Assembly (NCBI GenBank): GCA_946479515.1
Contig: CAMLGF010000029.1
Location: 1-41,221, forward strand
Reading direction: 5' to 3'
Length of the DNA stretch: 41,221 nt
From: an uncultured Pseudomonadota bacterium
GTDB taxonomy: Bacteria; Pseudomonadota; Gammaproteobacteria; Steroidobacterales; Steroidobacteraceae
The notes under the pieces were generated by a model. The model did not search any database. It was not told the DNA's origin and saw only the letters and a list, made by a program, of their open reading frames with translations. Below, in pieces: positions 17,234 through 26,648 of the stretch (its first letter is position 1; each line of letters opens with the position of its first letter). The position numbers and the translations under genes are program-made.

Positions 17234-17554
17234 CTAGCGCCCGTTGGTCTTGCGCGCGTCGGCCGCATGCTTGTCCGCCTTCTTCTCCTTGTGCTTGAGC
17301 ACGCTGCGGTCGAGCTTGTCGGCCAGCAGGTCGATGGCGGTGTACATGTTTTCCTCGGTGGCATCGGCGTGGATGGAATTGCCGCGCACATGCAACGTGG
17401 CTTCGGCCTTCTGTCGCAGCTTCTCCACCGTCAGGACGCAATGCACGTCGATTACGTGGTCGAAATGCCGGGAAATGCGCTCGAGCTTCTTCTCGACGTA
17501 CGCACGCATGGACGGAGTGACTTCGACATGATGACCGGAAAGCGACAATTGCAT
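17234..17554 (-). CDS. hpf: Ribosome hibernation promoting factor (short form)
   Basis: A 106-residue protein of the HPF/RaiA (sigma-54 modulation) family. It contains the single S30AE domain, beginning MQLSLSGHHVEVTPSMRAYVEKKLERI, then a lysine-rich tail. Short HPF binds the 30S decoding site and promotes inactive 100S ribosome dimers in stationary phase. A strong AAGGAG ribosome site precedes the ATG with normal spacing. It lies directly after rpoN, 44 bases apart, as in most gammaproteobacteria. Confidence 0.93.
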   Translation of the reverse strand: MQLSLSGHHVEVTPSMRAYVEKKLERISRHFDHVIDVHCVLTVEKLRQKAEATLHVRGNSIHADATEENMYTAIDLLADKLDRSVLKHKEKKADKHAADARKTNGR

Positions 17555-17598
17555 GATGCGTCTCCTTTTTTGGCCTATCTACTCACGTTGAATTCGGT

Positions 17599-19041
17599 TC
17601 ATCTGGCGGCTGCCCTGGCCTTGCGCTCGTTGGACGGAGCCAGACCGAGCGCCTCGCGGTACTTGGCGACGGTGCGCCGCGCGACCGCAATGCCCTCGCC
17701 CGAGAGCAGCTCGGCGATGCGGCTGTCCGACAGCGGGTTGCCCGGGTCTTCTTCCTTGATGAGTTTGCGGATCTTCGCGCGGACGGCGGTGGACGACGCG
17801 CCGCCGCCATCGGCGGCTTCGACCTGGCTCGAAAAGAAGTACTTGAGCTCGAACACGCCGCGCGGCGTGTGCATGTACTTGCTCGAGGTGACGCGCGAGA
17901 TCGTCGATTCGTGCATGTCGATGGCCTGGGCAATGTCCTTGAGGATCATCGGCCGCATGCGTTCTTCACCGTATTCCAGGAACGCGGTCTGCCGCTCGAC
18001 GATGCTCCTCGCCACCTTCATGAGGGTCTCGTTGCGGATTTCCAGGCTCTTGAGCAACCAGCGCGCCTCCTGCAGCTGGGCGCGCATCGACGAGTGGCCG
18101 GCGCCGCGCCCGAGCATGTCCGCATAGGACTGGTTCAGGCGCACGCGCGGCAGCGTGGAGCTGTTCACTTCCACCGCCCAGCCGCGATCCGTGCGGCGCA
18201 CGAATACGTCGGGCACCACGTACTCGGCCTTGGCCGAGCTCACGGTCGCACCCGGACGCGGATGCAGGCCGCGCACCAGCGCCACGGCCTGCGCCAGTTC
18301 GTCGTCCGAAGCGGCGAGCTCGCGGCGCAGGAGCGTGAGCTCGCGGTCCGCGAGCAGGTCCAGATGCCGCTCGGCAATGGCCATGGCCAGCTTCAGGCCG
18401 GGCGTGTCCGGGTGCAGCGTGCGCAGCTGCAACGAAAGGCACTCGCTGAGATTGCGCGCGCCGACGCCGGCGGGATCGAGCGTCTGCACCAGCTTGAGCA
18501 CGCGCTCAACCTCGTCGGCCCCGGCGGTGACCTCAGGGAGCAGGGTGGCGGCGATGTCGTCCAGCGAATCGGTGAGGTAGCCGTCGTCGTTGATGGCATC
18601 GACGATTGCGCGAGCGATGGCCAGATCGCGCGGCGCGAGATTGGCGTACTCGAGCTGCCCGACCAGGTGATCCTGCAGCGACAGCTGTGCGTCTTCCGCG
18701 ACCTCGGCGGCGCGCTCGTCGTCGTCGCGCCAGGCGTCGGAGCCATTGCCGGCGCGTTCGCTCCAGGCATCTTCGATGACCTCGGCCTCGACCGCGACCT
18801 CGGGCGTGGGCGCGGCATCGACGCGGTTCTCCTCGGGCATCGGGTGGGGTTCGAGCGCCTCGAAGGTGCCGGTGGCCTCGTACTCGTCCACGGGCTCGAG
18901 CATCACGTTGCTTTCGAGCTGTTCGCGGATGTGCGCCTGCAGCTCGAGAGCCGGCATTTGCAGGAGGCGGATAGCCTGCTGCAGCTGCGGGGTCATCGTC
19001 AGCGTCTGACCCAGCTTCAGCTGCAATGAGGGCTTCATCAT
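17599..19041 (-). CDS. rpoN: RNA polymerase sigma-54 factor
   Basis: About 480 residues. The N-terminal activator-interacting region is Gln/Leu-rich (LQLKLGQTLTMTPQLQQAIRLLQ). An acidic middle (about 55-115) precedes the core-binding region, then the helix-turn-helix and the RpoN box ARRTVAKYRE near the C-terminus, which reads the -24 element. It directs transcription of genes that need enhancer-binding activators. The frame is open to GTG 19047, but two ATGs at 19041 and 19038 match the usual MMKPSLQL start better; no start has a clear ribosome site. It lies 65 bases after lptB, as in E. coli. Confidence 0.96.
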   Translation of the reverse strand: MMKPSLQLKLGQTLTMTPQLQQAIRLLQMPALELQAHIREQLESNVMLEPVDEYEATGTFEALEPHPMPEENRVDAAPTPEVAVEAEVIEDAWSERAGNGSDAWRDDDERAAEVAEDAQLSLQDHLVGQLEYANLAPRDLAIARAIVDAINDDGYLTDSLDDIAATLLPEVTAGADEVERVLKLVQTLDPAGVGARNLSECLSLQLRTLHPDTPGLKLAMAIAERHLDLLADRELTLLRRELAASDDELAQAVALVRGLHPRPGATVSSAKAEYVVPDVFVRRTDRGWAVEVNSSTLPRVRLNQSYADMLGRGAGHSSMRAQLQEARWLLKSLEIRNETLMKVARSIVERQTAFLEYGEERMRPMILKDIAQAIDMHESTISRVTSSKYMHTPRGVFELKYFFSSQVEAADGGGASSTAVRAKIRKLIKEEDPGNPLSDSRIAELLSGEGIAVARRTVAKYREALGLAPSNERKARAAAR

Positions 19042-19042
19042 C

Positions 19043-19060
19043 GACACTGGCGCTAGTGTC
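19043..19060. promoter_or_regulatory. Imperfect palindrome at the rpoN start
   Basis: GACACT and AGTGTC arms flank GGCGCT, making an 18-base near-palindrome that touches the rpoN start codon in the lptB-rpoN spacer. It might be an operator or a structure limiting rpoN translation. I see no promoter consensus next to it. Confidence 0.3.
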
Positions 19061-19106
19061 CCAACGCTATGAAAACGGTAGATTTTTCCGGCAGCGAATC
19101 TGCTCG

Positions 19107-19829
19107 CTACATGCGGAAAGACTGGCCCAAGTACACCTCACGGACTTGGGGGTTGGCAAGAATTTCTTCCGGGGTTCCCGAGGCCATCACGGTTCCACCG
19201 GAAACTACGTACCCACGCTGACAGACACCTAAGGTTTCTCTGACGTTATGGTCGGTGATGAGCACGCCAATGCCCTTGGCGGTGAGCTCGTTCATGATGC
19301 GCTGGATGTCGATGACCGACAGGGGATCCACGCCGGCAAACGGCTCGTCGAGGAGCACGAAGCGCGGTTCGGCCGCCAGCGCGCGCGCGATCTCCACACG
19401 GCGGCGTTCGCCGCCCGACAGCGCCATGCCCAGGCTCTTGCGCACGTGTCCGATGCGCAGCTCACCCAGTATCTGCTCGAGGCGTTCCAAGCGCGCGGTG
19501 TCGTCGAGCCGGCGGGTCTCGAGAATGGCCATGATGTTGTCTTCGACGGTGAGCTTGCGGAACACCGACGCCTCCTGCGGCAGGTAGCCGATGCCCACCT
19601 GGGCGCGCTCGTGCATCGCGAGGTGCGTGATGTCGCGGTCGTCGACCGTGACGGTGCCGGCGTCGGGCGGCACGAGACCCACGATCATGTAGAACGCCGT
19701 GGTCTTGCCCGCACCGTTGGGTCCTAACAGACCGACGATCTGGCCGCTCTCCACTTCGATGGAGAGGTCGGAGATCACCTGGCGTTTCTTGTAGCTCTTG
19801 GCGAGGTGCGAGGCGCGCAGGACGCTCAC
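19107..19829 (-). CDS. lptB: LPS export ABC transporter ATPase LptB
   Basis: A 240-residue ABC ATPase that powers the LptB2FGC complex, extracting lipopolysaccharide from the inner membrane. Walker A GPNGAGKT is at 36-43, the signature LSGGERRR follows MA, Walker [14 protein letters not shown] and the H-loop TDHNVRETL are present. The C-terminus ends in [11 protein letters not shown], typical of LptB. Its start overlaps lptA by four bases. The Leu-Leu-Gly just before the P-loop is encoded with a rare TTA codon. Confidence 0.96.
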   Translation of the reverse strand: MSVLRASHLAKSYKKRQVISDLSIEVESGQIVGLLGPNGAGKTTAFYMIVGLVPPDAGTVTVDDRDITHLAMHERAQVGIGYLPQEASVFRKLTVEDNIMAILETRRLDDTARLERLEQILGELRIGHVRKSLGMALSGGERRRVEIARALAAEPRFVLLDEPFAGVDPLSVIDIQRIMNELTAKGIGVLITDHNVRETLGVCQRGYVVSGGTVMASGTPEEILANPQVREVYLGQSFRM

Positions 19830-20503
19830 GGTTTCTTCTCTTGCTCTTTCTCGTTGGGATTGCGCGCCGGGATCACGATGCGGATGCGGTCCGTGCCGGT
19901 CGTCCCGGGCGTGCCAGATTTCGGCCGTCCCTGCACGCTCTGCGACCGGATGTTGTAGACCAGCGTCTGACCGCTGATCTGGTTCTTGCCGTCGGTCAGC
20001 CAGGCATCGTTGCTCAGGCTCACCGTGCCGGAGGCTGTCTGGTAGTCGATGGTGCCGGCGCGGCCGCGCGACGTGCTGCCGTCATTGCGCTGCTGCTCGA
20101 ATTGCGCCGGTGAGCCGGTGATGGTGGCTCGCGCGATCAGCCGGTCTTGAAAGGAAATCACGGCCTTGTCGGATCGCAGGTGCCCGCCGTCTGCCGCGAT
20201 GCGCACGTCGCCCGAAAAGGTCCACTGGCTCTTGTCGAGGTCGAGGTCGCCGGTGATGTGCGCTTCTTCGGCTTGGATGCGGATGTCGCATTGCGTGATG
20301 GTCACGTCGCGCAACACCGCATTGTTGCGGCGCCAGTCCAGGTCCCCCCCAGGCTTGGCGTCGATCACGATCTCGGCATTCGCGCAGCGCGCCGGCGCGG
20401 CCCATGTGCTGTTCAGACCTAACAAGGCCGTGGCCGTGGCCGCGACCGCGGCGGCGGGCGCAAACCGGCCTGGACCGGAATCACTTTTGCGAGAACTGGC
20501 CAT
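19826..20503 (-). CDS. lptA: Periplasmic LPS transport protein LptA
   Basis: A 225-residue beta-jellyroll protein of the OstA/LptA family, which forms the periplasmic bridge carrying LPS from LptC to LptD. A hydrophobic signal region covers about residues 15-36. The repeated strands read [27 protein letters not shown] and [22 protein letters not shown] charged, proline-containing tail follows. The start overlaps the end of lptC by 23 bases, and its stop overlaps lptB by four. Identity rests on both fold-like sequence and position, since LptA proteins diverge widely. Confidence 0.88.
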   Translation of the reverse strand: MASSRKSDSGPGRFAPAAAVAATATALLGLNSTWAAPARCANAEIVIDAKPGGDLDWRRNNAVLRDVTITQCDIRIQAEEAHITGDLDLDKSQWTFSGDVRIAADGGHLRSDKAVISFQDRLIARATITGSPAQFEQQRNDGSTSRGRAGTIDYQTASGTVSLSNDAWLTDGKNQISGQTLVYNIRSQSVQGRPKSGTPGTTGTDRIRIVIPARNPNEKEQEKKP

Positions 20504-21098
20504 GCACGTCGGATTCTAGTCGCAGAGTCCCGGCCTTCAAATCGGCGCTGAGGCCGCGCGCGTCGAGCTCATGGCCCGACCAGCTGAGTTTCACCGGCGC
20601 GTCGGTTTCGATGAATTCGGTGGGCGTGTTGATGCGCAGCTCGCTGGTGGTCAGGACCAGGGTCGCGCCCGATCCGGGTGTGGAACCGGTGACGCGCACG
20701 TTGCCGGTGAGTTGCACGTCGTCGCCATCGGCGCGCACCAGCCCGCTATCCGAGGTGAGATGCCAGGCCTCCTGCTCCGCCGCGGCCGGGCGTGTCTCGC
20801 CCGCGATGCGCTCCTGCGCGCCCGGGTGGTAGTCCATCTCCAGGGCTTCCAGTTCGATGACGCCGGTTTCCGTCTGCTGCCGGATCCGGCGCGCACTCAG
20901 CCGGTAACGTTCCAGCCCATCGTAACCCGTCTCGATGATCTGCGCGTCGCGCGCCGCGTAGCCGGGGTCGGGCGATTCGGAGGCGGTCTCTTCGGCGCCC
21001 GTGTTGCCGCGTCCCGCGCGACCGATGTAGTAGGCGGCGGTGACCACCGCGATGACAGCCAGGTACGCGAGCGACCGGGACCACGAAAATGAACTCAC
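20481..21098 (-). CDS. lptC: LPS export protein LptC
   Basis: A 205-residue inner-membrane protein with one N-terminal transmembrane helix (about 9-26) and a periplasmic beta-jellyroll. In the Lpt machine it receives LPS from LptB2FG and hands it to LptA. Sequence is typical in ERYRLSARRIRQQTETGVIEL, WHLTSDSGLVRADGDDVQLTGNV and the later APVKLSWSGHELDARGLSADL. The start overlaps the kdsC stop by four bases (ATGA). Confidence 0.9.
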   Translation of the reverse strand: MSSFSWSRSLAYLAVIAVVTAAYYIGRAGRGNTGAEETASESPDPGYAARDAQIIETGYDGLERYRLSARRIRQQTETGVIELEALEMDYHPGAQERIAGETRPAAAEQEAWHLTSDSGLVRADGDDVQLTGNVRVTGSTPGSGATLVLTTSELRINTPTEFIETDAPVKLSWSGHELDARGLSADLKAGTLRLESDVHGQFSQK

Positions 21099-21616
21099 GT
21101 TGCCGATCTCGCGGCCATCAGCCAGTCACACACCTCGCGAACCGCGCCATGGCCTCCGGGTCGCGACGTCTCCAGATCCGCGGCCGCGAGCGCATCCGCG
21201 TGCGCATCCGCGACGGCCACGCCCAGGCCGCAGGCATTCAGGATGGGTGCGTCCGGCGTGTCGTCGCCCACGCAGGCGCAATCCTCCAGCGGCACCTTCA
21301 GCGAGCGGGCGAGCTTGCGCAGGGCGGCGAGCTTGTCGTCCACGCCCTGGTACACGTGGGTGATCCCGAGGCCGCGCGCCCGGCGCACCACGGCCGCGGA
21401 CTTCCGGCCCGAGAGGATGGCCACGGTGATGCCAGCCCGCTGCACCTGCTTGATGCCGTGGCCGTCGCGGACGTGGAAGGTCTTGAGCGATTCACCCTGC
21501 GGGCCATAGAAGAGCCGCCCGTCGGTGAGCACCCCGTCGACGTCGAGGACCAGCAGCTTCACCCGGCGGAAGGTCTCGCGGAATGCCGCCACCTGGACTC
21601 CGAAGCCCGAGCTCAC
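21095..21616 (-). CDS. kdsC: 3-deoxy-D-manno-octulosonate 8-phosphate phosphatase
   Basis: A 173-residue HAD-family phosphatase of the cap-less KdsC class that releases Kdo from Kdo 8-phosphate for lipid A core synthesis. The nucleophile motif LLVLDVDGVLTDG has Asp25 and Asp27, VAILSGRKS is motif II, and VGDDTPDAPIL holds the metal-binding aspartates. Start and stop both overlap the neighbouring genes kdsD and lptC by four bases. Confidence 0.94.
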   Translation of the reverse strand: MSSGFGVQVAAFRETFRRVKLLVLDVDGVLTDGRLFYGPQGESLKTFHVRDGHGIKQVQRAGITVAILSGRKSAAVVRRARGLGITHVYQGVDDKLAALRKLARSLKVPLEDCACVGDDTPDAPILNACGLGVAVADAHADALAAADLETSRPGGHGAVREVCDWLMAARSAT

Positions 21617-22623
21617 AGCACCCCGGCGCGCAGCAGATCGTGAACGTTGAGCGCGCCCACGAGTGCGCCTGAATCATCGACCACGGGCAGCGCCGTGATG
21701 CGGTGCTTCTCCATGAGATGCGCGGCTTCGGCGGCGAGCTCGCCGGGCTTGACGCGCTTGCCGGGCGAAGTCATGACCTCGCGCATGACGGTCCGGTGGA
21801 CGTCGATGCCGCGGTCGAGCACCCGGCGAAGATCGCCGTCGGTGAACACGCCCTGCACGCGTCCGGCGCCGCCGTCCTCGACGATGGCGCACATGCCGAG
21901 CCCCTTCTGCGAGATGACCAGGAGGCCCGTGGCGAGACTGGCATCCTGACTAACTACCGGCAGGTCGTCGCCGGTGCGCATGACGTCCGCGACGTGCAGC
22001 AGCAGCTTGCGACCCAGGGCGCCGCCCGGGTGCGAGCGCGCGAAATCCTGCGAGGTGAAGCCCCGCGCCTCGAGCAACGCCACGGCCAGGGCGTCGCCGA
22101 TGGCGAGCGTCGCGGTGGTGCTGGCGGTGGGCGCGAGATTGAGCGGACAGGCCTCCTCGGCGACGCTCACGTCCAGGTGCACGGTCGCGGCGCGCGCCAG
22201 GCTGGATCGGGCATTGCCGGTGACGGCGATGATGGGCACCCCCAGGCGCGAGCAATGCGGGAGCAGGGTGAGTACCTCGGCGGTTTCGCCGGAATTCGAC
22301 AGCGCCAGCAGCACGTCGTCGCGCGTGATCATGCCGATGTCGCCGTGACTGGCCTCGGCGGCATGCATGAAGAACGCGGGCGTGCCGGTCGAGGCCAGCG
22401 TGGCGGCGATCTTGCCGCCGACGTGCCCGGACTTGCCCATGCCGGTGACGATGACGCGTCCAGGGCTGTCCAGGCACAGCGCGCAGGCGCGGGCGAATCC
22501 GCCGTCGAGGCGCGACAGCAATGCGCTGATCGCCTGGGCCTCGATTTCCAGGGCCCGGCGCCCGGCGGCGATGAGCTTGGTGGGGTCGGCCGAAGCCGGA
22601 GGGTTCGTGGCCCGCGCGTTCAT
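21613..22623 (-). CDS. kdsD: Arabinose-5-phosphate isomerase
   Basis: A 336-residue enzyme converting ribulose 5-phosphate to arabinose 5-phosphate, the precursor of Kdo. The N-terminal SIS domain shows VTGMGKSGHVGGKIAATLAS and HAAEASHGDIGMI, including the conserved lysine and histidines. Two CBS domains occupy about residues 210-335. It is the first gene of the kdsD-kdsC-lptCAB-rpoN-hpf-rapZ run and is divergent from ibaG with only 29 bases between the starts. On the minus strand a TATAGT hexamer (22630-22635) sits six bases upstream of the ATG, with no -35 seen. Confidence 0.94.
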   Translation of the reverse strand: MNARATNPPASADPTKLIAAGRRALEIEAQAISALLSRLDGGFARACALCLDSPGRVIVTGMGKSGHVGGKIAATLASTGTPAFFMHAAEASHGDIGMITRDDVLLALSNSGETAEVLTLLPHCSRLGVPIIAVTGNARSSLARAATVHLDVSVAEEACPLNLAPTASTTATLAIGDALAVALLEARGFTSQDFARSHPGGALGRKLLLHVADVMRTGDDLPVVSQDASLATGLLVISQKGLGMCAIVEDGGAGRVQGVFTDGDLRRVLDRGIDVHRTVMREVMTSPGKRVKPGELAAEAAHLMEKHRITALPVVDDSGALVGALNVHDLLRAGVL

Positions 22624-22652
22624 GCCGGAACTATAACGCTACACTCACGCAT

Positions 22653-22910
22653 ATGAGTCAAACCATCATCACGCCGGAGCGCGTCTCCGAGCTCATCCGA
22701 ACCGGGCTGCCGGGCGCCGAGGTGCGCGTCGAGTCCGACGACAACGTGCATTTCGCGGCCATCGTGGTCGCCAGCCAGTTCGCCGGACTACGGGCGATCG
22801 CGCGACACCAGCGCGTCTACCAGACGCTGGGCGACCTCATGGGACGGGAGATCCATGCCCTGTCCATCGAGGCGCTGACCCCCGAGGAACGTACCCAGCG
22901 AGGCGGCTGA
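22653..22910 (+). CDS. ibaG: BolA-family protein IbaG
   Basis: An 85-residue BolA-fold protein. The core VRVESDDNVHFAAIVVASQFAGL and RHQRVYQTLGDLMG matches IbaG/YrbA, including the invariant histidine in RHQRVY. These proteins pair with monothiol glutaredoxins and help iron-sulfur handling and acid stress. Position beside murA is the standard one. In E. coli the mla phospholipid transport genes precede it; here kdsD does. Confidence 0.92.
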   Translation: MSQTIITPERVSELIRTGLPGAEVRVESDDNVHFAAIVVASQFAGLRAIARHQRVYQTLGDLMGREIHALSIEALTPEERTQRGG

Positions 22911-22961
22911 TCGGGCGGCACGCCGTCGGCCGCCGCGGAGCCAGCCGAACCACTACACTAG

Positions 22962-24254
<1,293 letters not shown>

Positions 24255-24293
24255 AAATGGGGACATTCCTCGTTTCCTGGAAAACGGGGACGC
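24255..24293 (+). repeat. Intergenic repeat, copy 2
   Basis: This second copy of the repeat at 16174-16212 starts at the first base after the murA stop. It keeps AAATGGGGACATTCCTCG exactly and differs at five positions afterwards. A weak candidate for a right-hand end (TGTCCCTCAC around 24341-24350) is too degraded to call. Confidence 0.78.
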
Positions 24294-24545
24294 GCCTCCC
24301 GAGCCTCATTTTTCCCTTGCGCACGGCCGCTGGTGAGACCTGTCCCTCACTGGCCGAGCAATCCATGGATGCCGCCCCCGCACCATTTGTGACCCAGGTC
24401 GCGATCCCGCGGTACCCCGGAGATTCCCATGACCCGGATGTGACGCATTGCCGTCCAACGGCAAAACGATGACTTAATACTCGCCCTCACTGTCGTTCCC
24501 CGGAGACGGGTCCCCCCAGACCTGTCACATCGAGGGGGCTGCTAC
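24294..24545. other. Non-coding spacer upstream of the signalling operon
   Basis: No gene is supported here. The stretch holds a perfect seven-base dyad TTGCCGT-cca-ACGGCAA at 24448-24464, followed by an AT-richer segment with TAATAC at 24475-24480 that could serve as a -10. No well-spaced -35 was found. A strong GAGGGGG ribosome site at 24532-24538 belongs to the next gene. The promoter of the four-gene operon is expected in this region. Confidence 0.5.
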
Positions 24546-26633
24546 GTGGCAAAAACTAGTTCGATGAGAGGTCGAGGGTCCATGCAAGCACGTTCAGAAT
24601 TCGGCGCCTCCGCGCACAACGAATCAAACGCCGGTCGGAGCAATCCGGGCGCGGGCTCGTTCAAGTCGAAGAAGCCGCTGGCAATCATTGCCACGCCGGA
24701 CCTCGACCTGTGGGCGCAGCTCGGGCCCATGCTCGAATCGACCGTGGCCCTGCGACACGCCGACAGCCTCGCGACGGCCGCCTCCCTGTTCAAGCCCGGC
24801 TCGCGCACCATCCTGGTCGCGGACCTGCGCGGTCTGAATCCCGAGGACTTCGCGCCCATCGCGTCCAGCCCGCACAACCCGGTGGTCATCGCCATCCGTG
24901 ACGGCGCCTCGGCGGGCATGGTCGATCAACTCATGCTCGAAGGCGGCATCCAGGCGCTGATCGATGCGCCCATCGAACCGGCCGCGGTGCTGCGCGCCGT
25001 GAACGACGCCGCCCGCATCTCCTCCATGTCCGAGGCGCTCAGTGCGATGAACGCGCCTGCCGCGGACAGCTCCGGCGGCGAAGAGAAATCCTCCAAGTCG
25101 CCCGCGATGCTCATTGGCATCGTGGCCGCAGTGCTCGCCGCGGGTGGTGGCGCCTGGTTCTTCCTCAAGGGCGGCGACAAGGCTCCCGTCGCGAATGCAC
25201 CCGCCGCGCCCGCCGATGCGGCCGCTCCGGCCGCGGCTGCCGCCGGCGGCGCGAAGCCTGCCGGTGCGGCCCAGGCCCCGGTGGGCACGCTGGACGAAGT
25301 GCTCGAGAAGGCGCGCCTCGCGATGGACGAGCGCCGTTACATCGAGCCGGCGAAGAACAACGCGCTGGAATATTTCCGGCAGGTGCTCGTGATCGATCCG
25401 GGCAATGCCGAAGCCACCGAGAGCATGAAGCGACTCGGCGGTCTGCTGATCGCGCGCGCCCGTACCGCACTCGACGAGCGTCGCTTCGACAACGCGCTGG
25501 CCGAGCTCGAAGCGGCCCGCAGCATCGACCCGAACGACCAGCGCCTGGTCGAGGTCGATGCCCGCCTCGACTCGATGCGCGCGCAGACCGCGCTCGCGCA
25601 GATCCAGGCGACACTGGCGGCGCAGAATTTCGACCGCGCCGGCACGCTGCTGGAGTCCGCCGAGAAGGACGCCCTGCTGCCGCCCGCGCAGATCACGCAG
25701 CTCAAGCGCGAGCTCGACAGCAAGCGCAAGGCTTACACCATCCAGCGCCTGGTCTCGCTGGCCGACGCCCGCCTGAACAACGGCCGCCTGGTCACGCCCA
25801 ACAATGAATCCGCGAAGGATGCCATCCAGGGCCTGCGCGAAGCCGGTGCTTCCAGCGACCTGGTTTCGCGCCTCAACAACGAGCTGAATCAGCGCCTGCT
25901 CGCCGGCGCGCGTGATGCCGCCTCCAAGGGCGATCAGTCCGGCATGCAGGAGATGCTGCGCGCCGCGCGCGAAAACGGCGTCTCGCAGGCGGCGCTCAAT
26001 GCTGCGCAGCGTGAGATCACGGCTGCCGTCCAGAAACAGCAGCGCACCAATGAAGACATCGCCAAGTTCGCCAAGGCCGCGCAGGATCGCATGGCCAGCG
26101 GCAACCTGGTCACCCCGGCCAATGATTCCGCCGCCGCCAACGCGGAGCGCCTGCGCCAGCTCGATGCGCGAAATCCGACGACAGTGCAGGTGGTCCGCGA
26201 CGTGCGCGCCCGCCTGATCAGCGAAGCTCGTGCGCGCCTGAACGCCGGCCGGCCGGCCGATGCCTCACCGCTCATCGATGCGGCCGAGAGTCTCGGTGGC
26301 GATGCCGATCTCGGAGAGTTGCGCGCCGCCCAGGCTGCCGCCGAGCAGAAGCTCGCCGCCGCCGCTGCCGCGCCCAAGCTGCCGCCGCTCAAGCTGACGC
26401 GCGCGCCGAAGCCGAGGTATCCCGCGTCCGCCAAGGGCGTCGAGGGCTGGGTGCGCGTGGAGTTCTACGTGACCCCGGAAGGACGCACCGAGCGCATTCG
26501 CGTGCTCTCGAGCGAACCTGCGGGGGTGTTCGACCAGGCGGCCGTGGACGCGATGGAAGATGCCCGTTTCGAAGAATTTGACTGGACCGAGCCGCGCCTG
26601 GCCGTCCAGCGCATCGTGTTCAAGCCGGAGTGA
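24546..26633 (+). CDS. Single-span protein with degenerate receiver, repeats and TonB C-terminal domain
   Basis: A 695-residue protein I cannot match to a named function. Residues about 42-160 resemble a response-regulator receiver: ILVADLRGL keeps an Asp at the phospho-acceptor position, but the acidic pocket is reduced (IIATPD) and the conserved Lys is replaced (DAPIEP). One transmembrane span lies at about 186-207, then an Ala/Pro linker. Three related helical repeats follow, with signatures RYIEPAKNNALEYF (from about 264), RLVTPNNESAKDAI (414) and NLVTPANDSAAANA (520). The last 80 residues are a TonB-C domain (APKPRYPASAKGVEGWVRVEF). The receiver should be cytosolic, the rest periplasmic. 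GTG start is set by GAGGGGG seven bases upstream. It leads the operon with the kinase. Confidence 0.75.
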   Translation: MAKTSSMRGRGSMQARSEFGASAHNESNAGRSNPGAGSFKSKKPLAIIATPDLDLWAQLGPMLESTVALRHADSLATAASLFKPGSRTILVADLRGLNPEDFAPIASSPHNPVVIAIRDGASAGMVDQLMLEGGIQALIDAPIEPAAVLRAVNDAARISSMSEALSAMNAPAADSSGGEEKSSKSPAMLIGIVAAVLAAGGGAWFFLKGGDKAPVANAPAAPADAAAPAAAAAGGAKPAGAAQAPVGTLDEVLEKARLAMDERRYIEPAKNNALEYFRQVLVIDPGNAEATESMKRLGGLLIARARTALDERRFDNALAELEAARSIDPNDQRLVEVDARLDSMRAQTALAQIQATLAAQNFDRAGTLLESAEKDALLPPAQITQLKRELDSKRKAYTIQRLVSLADARLNNGRLVTPNNESAKDAIQGLREAGASSDLVSRLNNELNQRLLAGARDAASKGDQSGMQEMLRAARENGVSQAALNAAQREITAAVQKQQRTNEDIAKFAKAAQDRMASGNLVTPANDSAAANAERLRQLDARNPTTVQVVRDVRARLISEARARLNAGRPADASPLIDAAESLGGDADLGELRAAQAAAEQKLAAAAAAPKLPPLKLTRAPKPRYPASAKGVEGWVRVEFYVTPEGRTERIRVLSSEPAGVFDQAAVDAMEDARFEEFDWTEPRLAVQRIVFKPE

Positions 26634-26648
26634 TGGAGGGTGAGCTCT

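Noticed and set aside
16367..18127. 586-residue plus-strand frame opposite rapZ, hpf and rpoN
   Set aside because: It spans three secure genes on the other strand and reads as low-complexity shadow sequence.
24339..24352. Right-hand inverted end for repeat copy 2
   Set aside because: Only a short TGTCCC core is shared with the end of copy 1, too little to call.
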